From positions 3,646,200-3,710,199 of the forward strand of contig NZ_CP091740.1 of the NCBI RefSeq assembly GCF_022014595.1: DNA of 64,000 nt, given 5' to 3'. Shown here piece by piece: positions 1-7,044 of this stretch. The stretch's first letter is position 1. Each line of letters begins with the position of its first letter. The position numbers were made by a program, and so were the translations under genes. This stretch comes from Solitalea lacus. GTDB taxonomy: Bacteria; Bacteroidota; Bacteroidia; Sphingobacteriales; Sphingobacteriaceae. The notes under the pieces are model-generated. The model was not told where the DNA came from, did not search any database, and saw nothing but the letters and a program-made list of their open reading frames with translations.

Positions 1-508
1 CATCTTCTACACCAACAATGGTGAACTGCGAAGACCTTTTTTCGTTCTGGGCATCCTGAATTTGCACGTAGGAAATAGCATAATAGTTAAGTCCCAGTGT
101 ATTTGTTGGGTATACCAAACAGGCTGCTGAGCGGGCTGCATTGGAAATGTGCGAATAAACAATCACTGGTTTGTCAGATGTTACATGTATCGCTTTTCCC
201 ACCTCTACCCCATCCGAAGTACCAACATACAAATTATAGACTTTGGGATTGATTACAATGGATTTTGCTTCATTGGGTTGCAATGTTACAATGGAATCTA
301 AACCAATGGCCTGAATTCGAACAATTGCAGCATACTCAGAAGTGATAAATAAGGTTAAACGTGAATTGGTACCATCGACGTGCCCCGCATATGGGACCCA
401 AAAATCTGTTCCTTTATTAGAAGTACCCTGAGCATTACTTTTTAGGGTGAAAATGAAAATGAAAAAAAATAGCAAAGCAAGCCCATACGGTGAGATTCTC
501 TCTCTCAT
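1..508 (-). CDS. IgGFc-binding-domain protein, N-terminal part (cut by window edge)
   Basis: An open frame runs from an ATG at 508 down to base 1 without a stop, giving about 169 residues. It begins with a signal peptide (MRERISPYG, then a Leu/Phe/Ile-rich core and SNAQ), so the mature protein is probably exported. The following text, G-T-D-F-W-V-P-Y then T-L-F-I-T-S-E-Y and K-P-V-I-V-Y-S-H-I-S, resembles the N-terminal IgGFc-binding beta domain found in large Bacteroidota surface proteins and gliding-related adhesins. Such proteins often end in a type IX sorting domain, but the C-terminus lies outside the window. The IS1380 element sits about 130 bases upstream of its start and may have displaced its promoter. 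Family call is by recollection of the motif pattern. Confidence 0.7.
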   Translation of the reverse strand, partial: MRERISPYGLALLFFFIFIFTLKSNAQGTSNKGTDFWVPYAGHVDGTNSRLTLFITSEYAAIVRIQAIGLDSIVTLQPNEAKSIVINPKVYNLYVGTSDGVEVGKAIHVTSDKPVIVYSHISNAARSAACLVYPTNTLGLNYYAISYVQIQDAQNEKRSSQFTIVGVED

Positions 509-635
509 ATTTAGTTTAGGGTGATTTAGGTTAAGTCCCTAAAGTAAAAAAAACGGGGAATAAAGAGAACTTTGAAGTGACCATTCTGCAAACACTTCAA
601 AGAACAAGCAGATTGCTTATGCTAACGGAAATGCT

Positions 636-2037
636 TAAACCCAGATTACGCAATAAGAATTTTCTAATGCGTAGCAATAGGAAAAAATGGATAAATTGCC
701 TTAATGGAATTAGAAATTGGCTATACAGACAAGGAACTGACGCCCTGGGGCGGGATGGTTTTGCTTCGCAAAATGCTCGACAAGATCGGATTTGGCCAAA
801 AGCTCACCGAGTGTGCTGATTTGCCGCAGCCGGGTTCTAATCGGGGATATGATGCAAAAACGATCATTGAATCCTTTATGGTCAGTGTGTGGTGTGGGGC
901 CAATCGGTTTCTGCATACCGAAGTTACCCGTCACGATGCTGCCTTGGCTAAGATATTTGAGTGGAGGCGCACACCCGGTCAAGACACCCATAAGCGTTTT
1001 TTTGCCAAATTTAACCAGGCCATGAACCAACGGGTGAGTTGCCAACTGTATAGTTGGTTGTTTGAACAAGTACCGTTTGATAACTATACCTTGGATTGTG
1101 ATTCGTCCATATTGACCCGCTACGGAACCGCTCAGCAGGGGGCCTGCAAAGGGTACAATCCGGTAAAGCCCGGCCGGATGTCGCACCATCCCTTAATGGC
1201 GTTTGTTGCCGATGTGAAGATGGTGGCCAATTTTTGGTTGCGCAGCGGCAACAGCAGTGCATCGGAAGGTTTTGTTCCTTTTCTGGAAGACACCCTTGAG
1301 AAACTGAAATCAAAGACGGTCAGTCTGATCCGCTTGGATAGCGGTTTCTACTCAAAGGGGGTGATGGAGTATCTGGAAGAAAAGCAACTGAATTATGTCA
1401 TTGCTGCCCGATTTTATGAGCCCATCCAAACCCACATTTCTTCTTTGCAAACCTGGCTAAAACTGGATGAAGGCATTGAAATCAGTGAGATGAAGTACCA
1501 AAGCCCGCTTTGGGATCAACCTCGAAGGATGGTAGTGGTGAGGCAACGCTTGAAAGACAGGCCACAGGCTACGGGAAAAACCCTTCGGTTATTTGCTGAA
1601 GATGAACTGTACAATCAGTACCGATACAGCTGTTACGTCACTAATCTAAGCCTGTCCGGGGCAGAAGTGTGGCGTTTGTACCGCGGCAGGGCAGATGCGG
1701 AAAACAGGATCAAAGAACTGAAATACGACTTTGGGTTGGATAGTTTTAACCTAAAACAGTTTTTTGGTACAGAAGCCGCCCTCAACTTTGCCATGATTGC
1801 CTATAATCTCATGGCCATTTTCAGGCAATTTATCCTGCAAAGCAAGGTGCAGCACACACTCTCTACATTACGATATAAAACTTTTGCCATTGGAGCCTAT
1901 TTTGAGCAGGATGGAGATCGGATGATACTCAAAATGGCCTTACATCTTAAACGACGGGAATGGTTCACCGGACTTTGGGCACATGCCAAATCATTCCAAC
2001 ATCCATTTGTCTTTTCTAATGCGTAATCTGGGTTAAA
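636..2037 (+). mobile_element. IS1380-family insertion sequence
   Basis: One full-length transposase is bracketed by inverted ends. The left end at about 636-652 and the right end at about 2020-2036 (reverse-complemented) share the 15 bases AACCCAGATTACGCA with a few looser matches outside. Just inside the left end, TACGCA at 647-652 is mirrored by TGCGTA at 667-672, making a subterminal palindrome. I could not find a clean 4-bp target duplication when testing several possible end positions, so the exact boundaries are uncertain by a few bases and the original insertion scar may have been lost. Confidence 0.8.
704..2026 (+). CDS. IS1380-family DDE transposase
   Basis: This 440-residue protein is full length for IS1380 transposases. 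The N-terminal region contains the W-G-G-M and K-I-G-F segments typical of the family. The catalytic acidic residues are visible as D131 or D133 (T-L-D-C-D-S-S), D212 (I-R-L-D-S-G-F-Y) and E333 (Y-R-G-R-A-D-A-E-N-R-I), which is the Y-(2)-R-(3)-E signature of DDE enzymes. No frameshift or internal stop interrupts it and the stop codon lies within the right inverted repeat. The gene looks intact and could still be active. A start a few codons away is possible; the ATG chosen keeps the whole family N-terminus. Confidence 0.93.
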   Translation: MELEIGYTDKELTPWGGMVLLRKMLDKIGFGQKLTECADLPQPGSNRGYDAKTIIESFMVSVWCGANRFLHTEVTRHDAALAKIFEWRRTPGQDTHKRFFAKFNQAMNQRVSCQLYSWLFEQVPFDNYTLDCDSSILTRYGTAQQGACKGYNPVKPGRMSHHPLMAFVADVKMVANFWLRSGNSSASEGFVPFLEDTLEKLKSKTVSLIRLDSGFYSKGVMEYLEEKQLNYVIAARFYEPIQTHISSLQTWLKLDEGIEISEMKYQSPLWDQPRRMVVVRQRLKDRPQATGKTLRLFAEDELYNQYRYSCYVTNLSLSGAEVWRLYRGRADAENRIKELKYDFGLDSFNLKQFFGTEAALNFAMIAYNLMAIFRQFILQSKVQHTLSTLRYKTFAIGAYFEQDGDRMILKMALHLKRREWFTGLWAHAKSFQHPFVFSNA

Positions 2038-2121
2038 TATAAATCCTGTCAGCAGCAATTGTAACAAGGTAGTATTAGCGCCTTTGTTTATCGTGGAAAA
2101 TGTTGAAAGGAGAATGTTTTT

Positions 2122-2472
2122 TTACCATTTAGGTTTAATAAAACACAGTTCTGTTCCGTCAGGATCATTAAAGTGTAGAAACCGCCCGCCCTCTTCTTGT
2201 CTGTAAGTTGTCTTAATAGATAATTTCTCCAATTCAGATTTTGTTTCTTCAAAATTGTCTGTCGTGAAGCCAATTGAAACATTTCCAGAGCCTCCTCCAT
2301 TCAGATTAGCTTCACTTGTTGGATGAAGCCCGATAACAATACCTGGTACGGTCAATTGTGCATAGTAATTCCCCCAACGCTTTTTTACTAGTAAGCCGAT
2401 AGATTCGTAAAATGAAATGGATTTGTCCAAGTCCTTAACATTAATTGTAATATTGGACTCTTTTATTGTCAT
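2122..2472 (-). CDS. VOC-superfamily (glyoxalase/bleomycin-resistance type) protein
   Basis: This 116-residue single-domain protein has the vicinal-oxygen-chelate fold pattern: I-N-V-K-D-L-D-K-S-I-S-F-Y-E-S-I-G-L in the first beta-alpha-beta unit and F-N-D-P-D-G-T-E-L-C-F near the end. The terminal Glu (D-P-D-G-T-E) fits one metal ligand. VOC proteins bind a divalent metal and act as glyoxalases, dioxygenases or drug-binding resistance proteins; the substrate cannot be read from sequence. It is a monocistronic gene with its own flanks, the first of several small minus-strand genes after the insertion sequence. Confidence 0.85.
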   Translation of the reverse strand: MTIKESNITINVKDLDKSISFYESIGLLVKKRWGNYYAQLTVPGIVIGLHPTSEANLNGGGSGNVSIGFTTDNFEETKSELEKLSIKTTYRQEEGGRFLHFNDPDGTELCFIKPKW

Positions 2473-2724
2473 GGTTGTTAGACTTAAAGTTTAGGTTTAT
2501 TTTATGGCACTGTGTCAAATTAGCAATATTGCCGTTAAGGGTTGCTGGTAATGTTCGGCTGATTTACGTAGTTGCCATCTTCATGAAGATAATCTGTCAG
2601 ACTAAGATAAATGATAAAAGCACTGTGTAATTCAGTTCGGTTACACCGCAAAAAATTGTAATTACGACTGTGTGTAGGTTTAAGGTTGCAAGGCGAGTTG
2701 TCAAACGATTTTTGTCCAAATTAT

Positions 2725-3195
2725 CTATTTTCTTTTCCTTTGGTCTTTAAAATTACTTTCATACATTTCAATCCACTCATCAGGTGTTATTTTAGAAACC
2801 AGTTCGCCGATAAGTTTATATGGAATGTCTTCCGGCTTTTTATAGCGCAAACAACTCTTGCCCATATCCAATTTTTTTGGAGATGCTTTGGCATGGGCTT
2901 CAGTAAACCAATTTAATAGTTTCGGATCAGCATATATACCCATGTGATAGACAGCAATAAAATTTTTCTGGGAGGCAAACCCCATAAATGGTAGGGGTAA
3001 TTTTGGATCACAGTGATAGCCTGCAGGGTATTTGCTATGTGGCACTACGTAACCGGCCATGCCATAGCCCATACCTTCCTGAAAACCCTCGGAAATATTC
3101 TCTTTGATCACTTTTCTTAATTCAGCAAACGCTTTCTTCCTGTCTTCCGGAAGCTCATCTATGTACTGATCAACAGTTGTTGCTTTCGATTGCAT
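2725..3195 (-). CDS. DUF1801 (YdhG-like) domain protein
   Basis: The 156-residue product matches the DUF1801 pattern: an N-terminal T-V-D-Q-Y-I-D-E-L-P helix, E-G-M-G-Y-G-M-A-G-Y in the middle, and a C-terminal K-L-D-M-G-K-S-C-L-R-Y-K segment with K-I-T-P-D-E-W at the end. The fold is a small alpha/beta domain of unknown biochemical function, sometimes annotated as a putative iron-binding or stress protein. No signal peptide is present, so it is cytoplasmic. It is a stand-alone gene with about 190 bases before its upstream neighbour. Confidence 0.83.
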   Translation of the reverse strand: MQSKATTVDQYIDELPEDRKKAFAELRKVIKENISEGFQEGMGYGMAGYVVPHSKYPAGYHCDPKLPLPFMGFASQKNFIAVYHMGIYADPKLLNWFTEAHAKASPKKLDMGKSCLRYKKPEDIPYKLIGELVSKITPDEWIEMYESNFKDQRKRK

Positions 3196-3386
3196 AGGTC
3201 AATTTTTAGGAAGTTAAAATACGAAAAAACTGCAGCTACAGGGTGAGGTCTGTCTAAAATGGAGAGGCAATGCAAACTGCTTATCTCCAACAAAAAGCCT
3301 ACATTTTCCGTCTTTCAACTTCAAATATAGGCTTTAAAGTATTTTTAAACGTTGAAGGGTCGAACCAGCCTCAGTTAATTTATATT

Positions 3387-3923
3387 TTACTTAGGCTCGA
3401 ACTTGAATTTTTGACCTCCTACAGCGGCTTCATACATCAAACCTCCTTTTTGCTTTGTGAAAACCATAACGCCCTCCACGTATTTCGCATTTGCCGATGC
3501 CCCTGAAGCTGCAGCGACAGCTGAAACCTGTGCGGAAAATTCTATCTTATTTTTCTTGAATCGATCCATGGCTTTATTGTCTTCGAAGAAAATTACTTCC
3601 TGATATGCCTGCCCTCCGAATTGGAACCCAACGCTAACCTGAGATAGCTTGGCCATACCGATGAATTTTTCTTGTTCATAAACCGTACCTGTACCAGCAG
3701 CACCGCCAACCCCTACGCCTCCCTTACCAACATTGGGAAAGATTGCATATCCATATGCCTTGCTGAACAAGTCACTCATTTCCTTGTCAGCTTTAATGAA
3801 TTCAGTCTTTGCATTTTGGCTATCTTCAACAATCTTCTGTTTCTTTGAATCTGATTGGGCATACACTGAGGTTATCACTCCAAACAACAATAGCTGGAGG
3901 GTAAGGCCTTTTATTGTTTTCAT
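3387..3923 (-). CDS. SYLF/Ysc84-type lipid-binding domain protein, exported
   Basis: The 178-residue protein starts with a signal peptide (MKTIKGLTLQLLLFG ending V-Y-A-Q) and continues with the SYLF domain: F-S-K-A-Y-G-Y-A-I-F-P-N-V-G-K-G-G, then a glycine-rich G-V-G-V-G-G-A-A-G loop, Q-V-S-V-G-F-Q-F-G-G-Q-A-Y, and a final G-L-M-Y-E-A-A-V-G-G-Q-K-F. In eukaryotes this domain binds phosphoinositides; bacterial periplasmic versions are common and of uncertain role. It is monocistronic on the minus strand. Confidence 0.86.
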   Translation of the reverse strand: MKTIKGLTLQLLLFGVITSVYAQSDSKKQKIVEDSQNAKTEFIKADKEMSDLFSKAYGYAIFPNVGKGGVGVGGAAGTGTVYEQEKFIGMAKLSQVSVGFQFGGQAYQEVIFFEDNKAMDRFKKNKIEFSAQVSAVAAASGASANAKYVEGVMVFTKQKGGLMYEAAVGGQKFKFEPK

Positions 3924-4167
3924 AATTCAAATGTTATTGCTTGAGTAGAAAGGTCCAATTCAACATCCAATATACTGAAAATAAGATACTTTTAAAATAA
4001 TATCTAACGAACAACGCTTGCCTAAAGCAGGATAAAAACACCTGCGTCGTAGTCCGCCGTGGTGTAAGGTTATTGATACTATTTAAGAACTAAGCTGAAT
4101 GAAGGGGAAAAGGAATCGGTTCGTTCTATTCTGTCCACGAAGTAGTGTAGGTCAATGTTTGAAAGCA

Positions 4168-4716
4168 TTATATTGTCGGTTCATAATACAGCATAACTGC
4201 TCCGTTAATAAAGTTTTTAGACTTTTTGAGTTTGAAAATAGTCCTATCATTTATATTCTCAAATAACGGCAATCCTTTTCCTGCAATTACAGGATGAACA
4301 CAAAGTTGGAATTCGTCAATTAAATTCAGGTTCATTAGCTGTATAATTAAACTACGACTGCCAACAAGAATGTCTTTACCTGATTGTTGCTTCAATTCTC
4401 TAACCAATTCTTCAATAGGTTTAGTTGCAAGTTCCGCACTGTCCCAGTCTGTATTCTTGAGTTTGTGAGAAAAAACAATTTTTGAAATTTTGTCAATTGC
4501 TCTAGCGAAGTCGTCCGCTGTTTTTTCACCTGATGGATTTTTTATTAGCTTCTGCCAATATTGCATTAGCTGATATGTTGTCCTTCCATAAAGGATAACG
4601 TCTGCACTGTCTAAAAGGTCAGCGTAATGTTGATGTATTTCTTCGTCCGGCAGCCCTGCTGTGTGGTCGCAAATTCCGTCAATTGTCATATTGATTGCCG
4701 CAATTACTTTTCTCAT
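4168..4716 (-). CDS. RibD C-terminal-type dihydrofolate reductase family protein
   Basis: The 182-residue protein carries the RibD_C/DHFR-like fold: M-R-K-V-I-A-A-I-N-M-T-I-D-G at the start, V-I-L-Y-G-R-T-T-Y for the nucleotide site, and a late segment G-K-D-I-L-V-G-S-R-S-L followed by I-D-E-F-Q-L-C-V-H-P-V-I-A-G-K-G. Members bind NADPH and probably reduce small heterocyclic substrates; the true substrate is unknown and it is not a housekeeping folate reductase on this evidence. It is a single cytoplasmic gene with weak flanking signals. Confidence 0.85.
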   Translation of the reverse strand: MRKVIAAINMTIDGICDHTAGLPDEEIHQHYADLLDSADVILYGRTTYQLMQYWQKLIKNPSGEKTADDFARAIDKISKIVFSHKLKNTDWDSAELATKPIEELVRELKQQSGKDILVGSRSLIIQLMNLNLIDEFQLCVHPVIAGKGLPLFENINDRTIFKLKKSKNFINGAVMLYYEPTI

Positions 4717-4741
4717 ATTTTGTTCTTAAAGAAAGTAGACA

Positions 4742-4840
4742 TTAACCCCTAAGTTCATATTCTTTAATCAAAGACTCTGCTGGAATATGTAACATTTCAC
4801 TAAACCTTCTAATCATTGTAAGCGATCCACCTCTGCTATC
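4742..4840 (-). pseudogene. higA: HigA-type antitoxin remnant (C-terminal end only)
   Basis: Reading the minus strand in one frame gives [32 protein letters not shown] and a stop. This matches the C-terminal end of XRE/HigA antitoxins, where S-L-x-M-I-R-R-L-H-x-x-L-x-I-P-A-E-x-L-I is typical. The rest of the antitoxin, including most of its helix-turn-helix, is absent; the frame joins directly onto a HigB fragment. It is too short to function. Confidence 0.65.
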
Positions 4841-4959
4841 AGGCGGTATTTATTTCCAACAAATTCGAATCTGGCCCTATCGCCTTTTATTATCTTAGCT
4901 TTAGGGAAGTCTGCAAGTAAATCTAAGCTTTTATTCCAATTTGCTAAATATTTGGCTTT
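4813..4959 (-). pseudogene. higB: HigB-type toxin remnant (middle part only)
   Basis: A 48-residue minus-strand frame reads [21 protein letters not shown], then [23 protein letters not shown]-x-A-x-x-I-x-G-D-R-x-x-F-x-x-x-G-N-x-Y-R-L-I is the core of HigB/RelE-type mRNA interferases. A stop codon sits just before the first recognisable residues, and the C-terminal part is missing because the sequence runs into the HigA tail. This looks like a deletion that fused the middle of higB to the end of higA. Confidence 0.65.
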
Positions 4960-5018
4960 TTACATTTAGTTGCATATAATTGATGCCTTGTTAATGAATT
5001 GATTAGCAGCAAAAAAAT

Positions 5019-5645
5019 ATGATAGCTTTCCGTACACTCTCTGATTATGAATTAACCGGTTTACTACAGCAAGGAGACCAGCATGCATTTGCTGAACTTT
5101 TTCAGCGATACAACAGGTTGCTGTTTGTTCATGCTCATAAACTGCTTAATGACAAGGAAGAAGCCAAAGACCTCGTACAGGAAGTATTTACCTCCCTTTG
5201 GGATAACCATGCAAACCTAACCATAAAGGCCAATTTTGCCGGATTCTTATATACCAGTATCAAAAATAAGATACTGGATAAAATTTCTCACAAAAAAGTA
5301 GAGTCTAAATATCTGGAATCCTTACAAGACTTTATTAATAAGGGTGAAGCACAAACGGATCACCTTCTCCGTACAAAACAGTTGCAATCACTTATTGAAA
5401 TGGAGATTTCCTATCTCCCACCAAAAATGAGAGCGATATTTGAACTCAGCCGAAAGCTTAATCTTTCTCACAAAGAAATTGCGGCAGAACTAAATATTTC
5501 TGAAAAAACGGTTAAGAATCAAATAAATAATGCATTGAAAATTCTTCGCAAAAAACTAGGATTCTTTACCTACTTGCTCTTCATCATAAACCACTATTTT
5601 AACCTTTGCAGCTTACTCATTCTGTTTTTTAAAGGTTGGCGATAA
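5019..5645 (+). CDS. ECF-type RNA polymerase sigma factor (FecI-like)
   Basis: The 208-residue protein has sigma region 2 (H-A-F-A-E-L-F-Q-R-Y-N then A-K-D-L-V-Q-E-V-F-T-S-L-W) and region 4 (L-P-P-K-M-R-A-I-F-E-L-S-R, then S-H-K-E-I-A-A-E-L-N-I-S-E-K-T-V-K-N-Q-I). The arrangement is that of the Bacteroidota FecI-like group that is paired with FecR. It would direct RNA polymerase to the downstream SusC/SusD genes when released. The last 25 or so residues are strongly hydrophobic (F-F-T-Y-L-L-F-I-I-N and C-S-L-L-I-L-F-F), a tail seen in some relatives. FecR begins 144 bases downstream. Confidence 0.93.
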   Translation: MIAFRTLSDYELTGLLQQGDQHAFAELFQRYNRLLFVHAHKLLNDKEEAKDLVQEVFTSLWDNHANLTIKANFAGFLYTSIKNKILDKISHKKVESKYLESLQDFINKGEAQTDHLLRTKQLQSLIEMEISYLPPKMRAIFELSRKLNLSHKEIAAELNISEKTVKNQINNALKILRKKLGFFTYLLFIINHYFNLCSLLILFFKGWR

Positions 5646-5789
5646 GACTTTTTCATTGCTAAAAAGAGTGTTTGCGGAAATAAAATAAACGGTTAGTGTA
5701 AGCCGGCTATTTTTTTTCATTTTTATTTGGGCCCAGGTATGGTGCTTTCTCGTCTAAGTATTATAGTCGGATGATAAGACTGGTTTGAG

Positions 5790-6914
5790 ATGAATAAGAC
5801 AGATATAATACAATTGTTAGAAAAGTATAAAATGGGGCAGTGCACAGCGGAAGAAGTTGCATTACTTGAAAGCTGGTATCTGGAGCTATCGCAAAAGCCG
5901 AGTACACTTAGCCAAACTGAGGTAGAGGATGCTGAAAAGGAGATGTGGGATAACCTCAAACAACATATTGAACCGAAAACTGTTAGGTTATGGCCTCGAA
6001 TTGCTATAGCCGCATCTTTAGCGTTTGCCATTGCTTTTGGCGGATATCTATATCTAAGTAATCAAAAGCAAAAAACAGAGCAAGCTCCCTCCTATGCAAT
6101 CGATATTGCCCCTGGAAAGAATTCGGCTACACTCATTTTGGCCGATGGCAAGAAAATCATTTTATCAGATGCCACAAAAGGAGAATTGGCAAAAGAAGCC
6201 GGGGTGAGTATTTCAAAAACTGCTGAAGGGCAAATTGTGTATGAGGTAAAAGATATAAGCGATGTGTCAAATAGGTTAAATACGCTCTCTACTGCTCGGG
6301 GAGAAACCTTTCAGGTTCGTTTGCCAGATGGAACAATGGTAATGCTTAACGCCGCTTCCTCAATTAAATATCCTGTAAGCTTTGCTTCTCTTAAAACACG
6401 TAATGTTGAACTTAACGGCGAAGCTTATTTTGAAGTAACTAAAGATAAAACGCATCCTTTCATTGTAAAATCAGGAAATCAGGAGGTTGAGGTATTGGGT
6501 ACGCATTTCAATGTTAATAACTATGCTGATGAAATTGGTATAAAAACCACATTGCTAGAAGGTTCTGTTAAAGTAGTTAATACTTTATCTCAATTATCAA
6601 ATGTGCTTAAGCCAGGTGAACAAGCAGAGGTAAATGCGTTAGGGCAAATATCAGTGGATAAAGTTAACGTGAGCAAGGCCGTTGCCTGGACAAACGGAAA
6701 ATTTGTTTTTGAAAATGAAAGCATTGAAAGCATTATGCGAAAATTAGCCCGCTGGTACGACGTTGAGGTAGTTTATACGAGTGATGTAAGCAATATTGCC
6801 TTTTCAGGAATAATGAGTAGGAATTCTTCTATTGCTGGAATCTTGAATAAGATTTCACATACCGGAGCTGTTCACTTTAAAATAGATGGAAGGAGGGTAA
6901 CCGTTATGCCGTAA
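5790..6914 (+). CDS. FecR-family anti-sigma/signal-transduction protein
   Basis: The 374-residue protein has a cytoplasmic N-terminus (about residues 1-68, with W-Y-x-E motifs), a single membrane span near 70-88 (I-A-I-A-A-S-L-A-F-A-I-A-F-G-G-Y), a periplasmic FecR domain (T-A-R-G-E-T-F-Q-V-R-L-P-D-G-T-M-V then L-N-A-A-S-S-I-K-Y-P and G-E-A-Y-F-E-V-T), and a C-terminal DUF4974 domain (F-V-F-E-N-E-S-I through the W-Y-D-V-E-V segment). It would hold the upstream sigma factor at the membrane and relay a signal from the STN domain of the SusC-like receptor encoded next. A terminator-like hairpin follows the stop. Confidence 0.94.
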   Translation: MNKTDIIQLLEKYKMGQCTAEEVALLESWYLELSQKPSTLSQTEVEDAEKEMWDNLKQHIEPKTVRLWPRIAIAASLAFAIAFGGYLYLSNQKQKTEQAPSYAIDIAPGKNSATLILADGKKIILSDATKGELAKEAGVSISKTAEGQIVYEVKDISDVSNRLNTLSTARGETFQVRLPDGTMVMLNAASSIKYPVSFASLKTRNVELNGEAYFEVTKDKTHPFIVKSGNQEVEVLGTHFNVNNYADEIGIKTTLLEGSVKVVNTLSQLSNVLKPGEQAEVNALGQISVDKVNVSKAVAWTNGKFVFENESIESIMRKLARWYDVEVVYTSDVSNIAFSGIMSRNSSIAGILNKISHTGAVHFKIDGRRVTVMP

Positions 6915-6942
6915 AACTACTCGATAGAACGGCTTACCATAA

Positions 6943-6974
6943 AAAACGGGAGTGCTTCGACCTACCCCCGTTTT
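6943..6974 (+). terminator. Terminator-like hairpin after fecR
   Basis: AAAACGGG at 943-950 of this kilobase pairs with CCCGTTTT at 967-974, separated by 16 bases, with a short T run in the second arm. It lies between the FecR gene and the SusC gene, so sigma/FecR and SusCD transcripts may be partly separate. Confidence 0.6.
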
Positions 6975-7044
6975 AATGCCTGGTTTGCTGTATTAATTTT
7001 TTAGTGAGAAAATCAACCTATTAACAACCAAGCACTCAAAATTA

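Noticed and set aside
577-819. Short open frame overlapping the left end of the IS1380 element
   Set aside because: It is an accidental frame over the inverted repeat and transposase start; no protein-like composition.
3993-4095. Possible full attC recombination site between SYLF and RibD-like genes
   Set aside because: The GTTAGAT core fits, but the partner half does not pair with it; kept only as part of a low-confidence finding.
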